Made by a program: the position numbers and the translations under genes
Assembly (NCBI GenBank): GCA_944385995.1
Contig: CALWZL010000111.1
Location: 1-64,000 of the forward strand
Reading direction: 5' to 3'
DNA from: an uncultured Faecalibacterium sp.
GTDB lineage: Bacteria; Bacillota; Clostridia; Oscillospirales; Ruminococcaceae
Length of the DNA: 64,000 bases
The notes under the pieces: model-generated
Database searches by the model: none
Told to the model about the DNA's origin: nothing
Seen by the model: only the letters and a program-made list of their open reading frames with translations
Part shown: one piece after another, positions 62,676 through 64,000 of the stretch
Numbering within the stretch: the stretch's first letter is position 1
How the letters are laid out: every line of letters begins with the position of its first letter

Positions 62676-63437
62676 ATGTGGGTTTATCAGGAATCAAGCG
62701 AAAAAGCACGTTCTGCATCCGAAAAGGCCGAATCATCCCAAAACACACCGCAGAGCCTGGAAACCGTGTCCGCTATCGCCAACCCATCCATGGACCGACC
62801 GACCCGTCCTCCAGCAAAGGTGCCTGCTGAATCAGGCAGAAGAAACCTTTCCCGGGACTGTGTCGCACTGGCCGCAGCCTATCTGTTTGGTGCATTGCTG
62901 TCAGGAATCGTGTTGGCTCTCTGCCGCGCCAACGAGCTGGACATATTGTCCGCCTATCTTGACAACTGGTCAAGCCTTTTTACACTGGACGAGTCCGGGG
63001 CTGTTTGGAATCTGTTCGGGGCAGAATATCTAACAGCAGCCGGTGGTGCAACTGTCTTGTTGCTGCTGGGTTTGTCTGCTTTCGGTCCGGTTCTGATTTA
63101 TCTGTTTGCCATGCTCTTTGGACTGGGAATCGGTGTCCTGGAACTTCAGCTGTTTCTTCGATCGGGCTGGCAGAGTGCGCTGTTGGGCTTATTGCTTACC
63201 GGTGTTCCTACGGCGGCCGCGGTGACTTGTCTGTGCCTGTTTGGAGCATCTGCGCTTCGTGTCAGCGGACGACTGCAACATGCCGCTTTTGGGAAAAAGA
63301 ATCTCTCCGCAGGCCCGGAAGCCCGCCGCTTGCTGGGACAGTATCTCGTGCTGAACGTTTTGTTTTTGCCAATTTGCGGCGTATCCACCGCCCTGGTCTG
63401 CTTGGTTCACCAGCTGAGCACTGGTTTAATCAGCTGA
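62676..63437 (+). CDS. SpoIIM-like membrane protein (tentative)
   Basis: A 253-residue protein with a hydrophilic N-terminal region of about 60 residues (Ser/Glu/Pro-rich) and about five membrane segments. The order LLLLGLSAFGPVLIYLFAM, then LFGLGIGVLELQLF, then SALLGLLLTGVPTAAA resembles SpoIIM/DUF95 proteins, which work in peptidoglycan remodelling during engulfment. The extended N-terminus is unusual for SpoIIM. AGGAGG precedes the ATG. It could also be an unrelated polytopic protein. Confidence 0.5.
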   Translation: MWVYQESSEKARSASEKAESSQNTPQSLETVSAIANPSMDRPTRPPAKVPAESGRRNLSRDCVALAAAYLFGALLSGIVLALCRANELDILSAYLDNWSSLFTLDESGAVWNLFGAEYLTAAGGATVLLLLGLSAFGPVLIYLFAMLFGLGIGVLELQLFLRSGWQSALLGLLLTGVPTAAAVTCLCLFGASALRVSGRLQHAAFGKKNLSAGPEARRLLGQYLVLNVLFLPICGVSTALVCLVHQLSTGLIS

Positions 63438-63439
63438 GC

Positions 63440-63468
63440 TTGCAGGCCCAGCCTGACCGTGGTATTAT
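63440..63468 (+). promoter_or_regulatory. candidate promoter for radA
   Basis: TTGCAG (63440-63445) and TATTAT (63463-63468) are 17 nt apart, about 30 nt before radA. Confidence 0.55.
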
Positions 63469-63498
63469 AACGTAAAAAGAATCAGGAGAAGTTGCAAG

Positions 63499-64000
63499 AT
63501 GAAAGAGCCCAAACTAAAAACCATCTACGTCTGCTCCAACTGCGGCGAGACAAGCCCCCGCTGGATGGGACGCTGCCCCAGCTGCGGAAGCTGGAACACC
63601 ATGAGCGAAGATGTCATCGCTGAGGCTCCCAAAGCCGGCAGCAACGCTGCAAAAGCTGCACCGCGTCAGGAAGGCGTCACGACACTGACCGCCAAACGTC
63701 TGTCCGAAATCAGTACCACCGAAGAAAAAAGCCGAATCGTCACCGGCATCACTGAGCTTGACCGTGTGTTGGGCGGCGGTATTGTTCTGGGGGGAGTTGT
63801 ACTGCTGAGCGGTGAGCCGGGTGTAGGCAAATCCACCATGCTGCTCCAGCTCTGCGGGGCTATTTCGGACCGGTATACGGTTCTCTATATCACCGGCGAG
63901 GAATCAGTCCGCCAGGTAAAACTTCGGGCTGCCCGTCTGAACATTGCCCAGGATAATATCTATTTGGCCGCCGAAAACGATGTGGACGAGATCTGCGGCC
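63499..64000 (+). CDS. radA: DNA repair protein RadA (N-terminal part)
   Basis: The gene runs off the right edge after about 167 codons. The N-terminal C4 zinc motif (CSNCGETSPRWMGRCPSCGSW) is intact, followed by a linker, GITELDRVLGGGIVLGGVVLL and Walker A GEPGVGKST near residue 110, then YITGEES. RadA (Sms) is a RecA-like helicase that promotes branch migration in recombination. AGGAGAAG lies before ATG 63499. The KNRFG motif and Lon-like C-terminal domain are outside the window. Confidence 0.96.
   Translation, partial: MKEPKLKTIYVCSNCGETSPRWMGRCPSCGSWNTMSEDVIAEAPKAGSNAAKAAPRQEGVTTLTAKRLSEISTTEEKSRIVTGITELDRVLGGGIVLGGVVLLSGEPGVGKSTMLLQLCGAISDRYTVLYITGEESVRQVKLRAARLNIAQDNIYLAAENDVDEICG

Overview
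The window is a stretch of chromosomal backbone from a moderately GC-rich, low-redox-gut type Firmicute, most likely a spore-forming clostridium of the Oscillospiraceae/Ruminococcaceae group. The reasons are the gene content and order (sepF-ylmH-divIVA-ileS-lspA; rplS-lepB-rbgA-rnhB-yraN; tig-clpP-clpX; spoIIIAA-AH followed by asp23-nusB-xseAB-ispA-dxs-tlyA-argR-recN), a T-box on tyrS, the clostridial pair of a TIGR03960-type radical SAM protein and its DUF2344 partner, and many sporulation genes. I saw no tRNA, rRNA, CRISPR array, insertion sequence or prophage. Coding density is high: 67 genes, most with strong Shine-Dalgarno sites and many with 1-29 nt overlaps.

Layout. 1-3.5 kb: end of mutL, miaA and an HlyD-like membrane protein. 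3.6-11.1 kb: division and growth genes sepF, ylmH-like and divIVA, then ileS, lspA, a RluD-type pseudouridine synthase and a HAD-like protein with damaged motifs. 11.1-17.6 kb: a ComEA-like protein, ppk1 with an unusual tail, a small M23/M50 pair resembling SpoIVFA/SpoIVFB behind a sigma-E-like promoter, and the radical SAM pair. 17.6-22.9 kb: rplS with a structured leader, lepB, rbgA, rnhB, yraN, thrC and a phosphoesterase. 23-31 kb: tig, clpP, clpX, an aspartate aminotransferase of the Ie type, fused secDF and nrdR. 31.1-32.2 kb (minus): DUF4363 and DUF421 genes.

32.3-40.9 kb is the sporulation block: gerAA, a gerAB-like gene and spoIVB in one operon, then the complete spoIIIAA-AH operon, which encodes the feeding-tube complex between mother cell and forespore. 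41-51.8 kb carries asp23, nusB, a TsaD-like paralogue, xseA/xseB, isoprenoid genes ispA and dxs, a PAP2-like protein, tlyA, nadK, argR and recN. 51.9-53.5 kb is the T-box-controlled tyrS.

53.7-59.2 kb is on the minus strand: a glucose-type PTS EIIA gene, then an operon reading asd, dapA, dapB, capA-like and a stand-alone aspartokinase-type ACT protein (lysine/diaminopimelate branch). 59.3-64 kb: queA and tgt (queuosine), yajC, a TIGR04086-type membrane protein whose ribosome-binding site lies inside the preceding terminator, a SpoIIM-like protein and the start of radA.

I did not find a wholly new multi-gene system. The most notable points are the ger operon without gerC joined to a relocated spoIVB, a kinase-less aspartokinase regulatory protein in the lysine operon, face-to-face asd/queA promoters, a terminator that ends exactly at a start codon, and PPK1 with a proline-rich linker and amphipathic tail. 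All identifications come from reading motifs, lengths and gene order; no database search was run.
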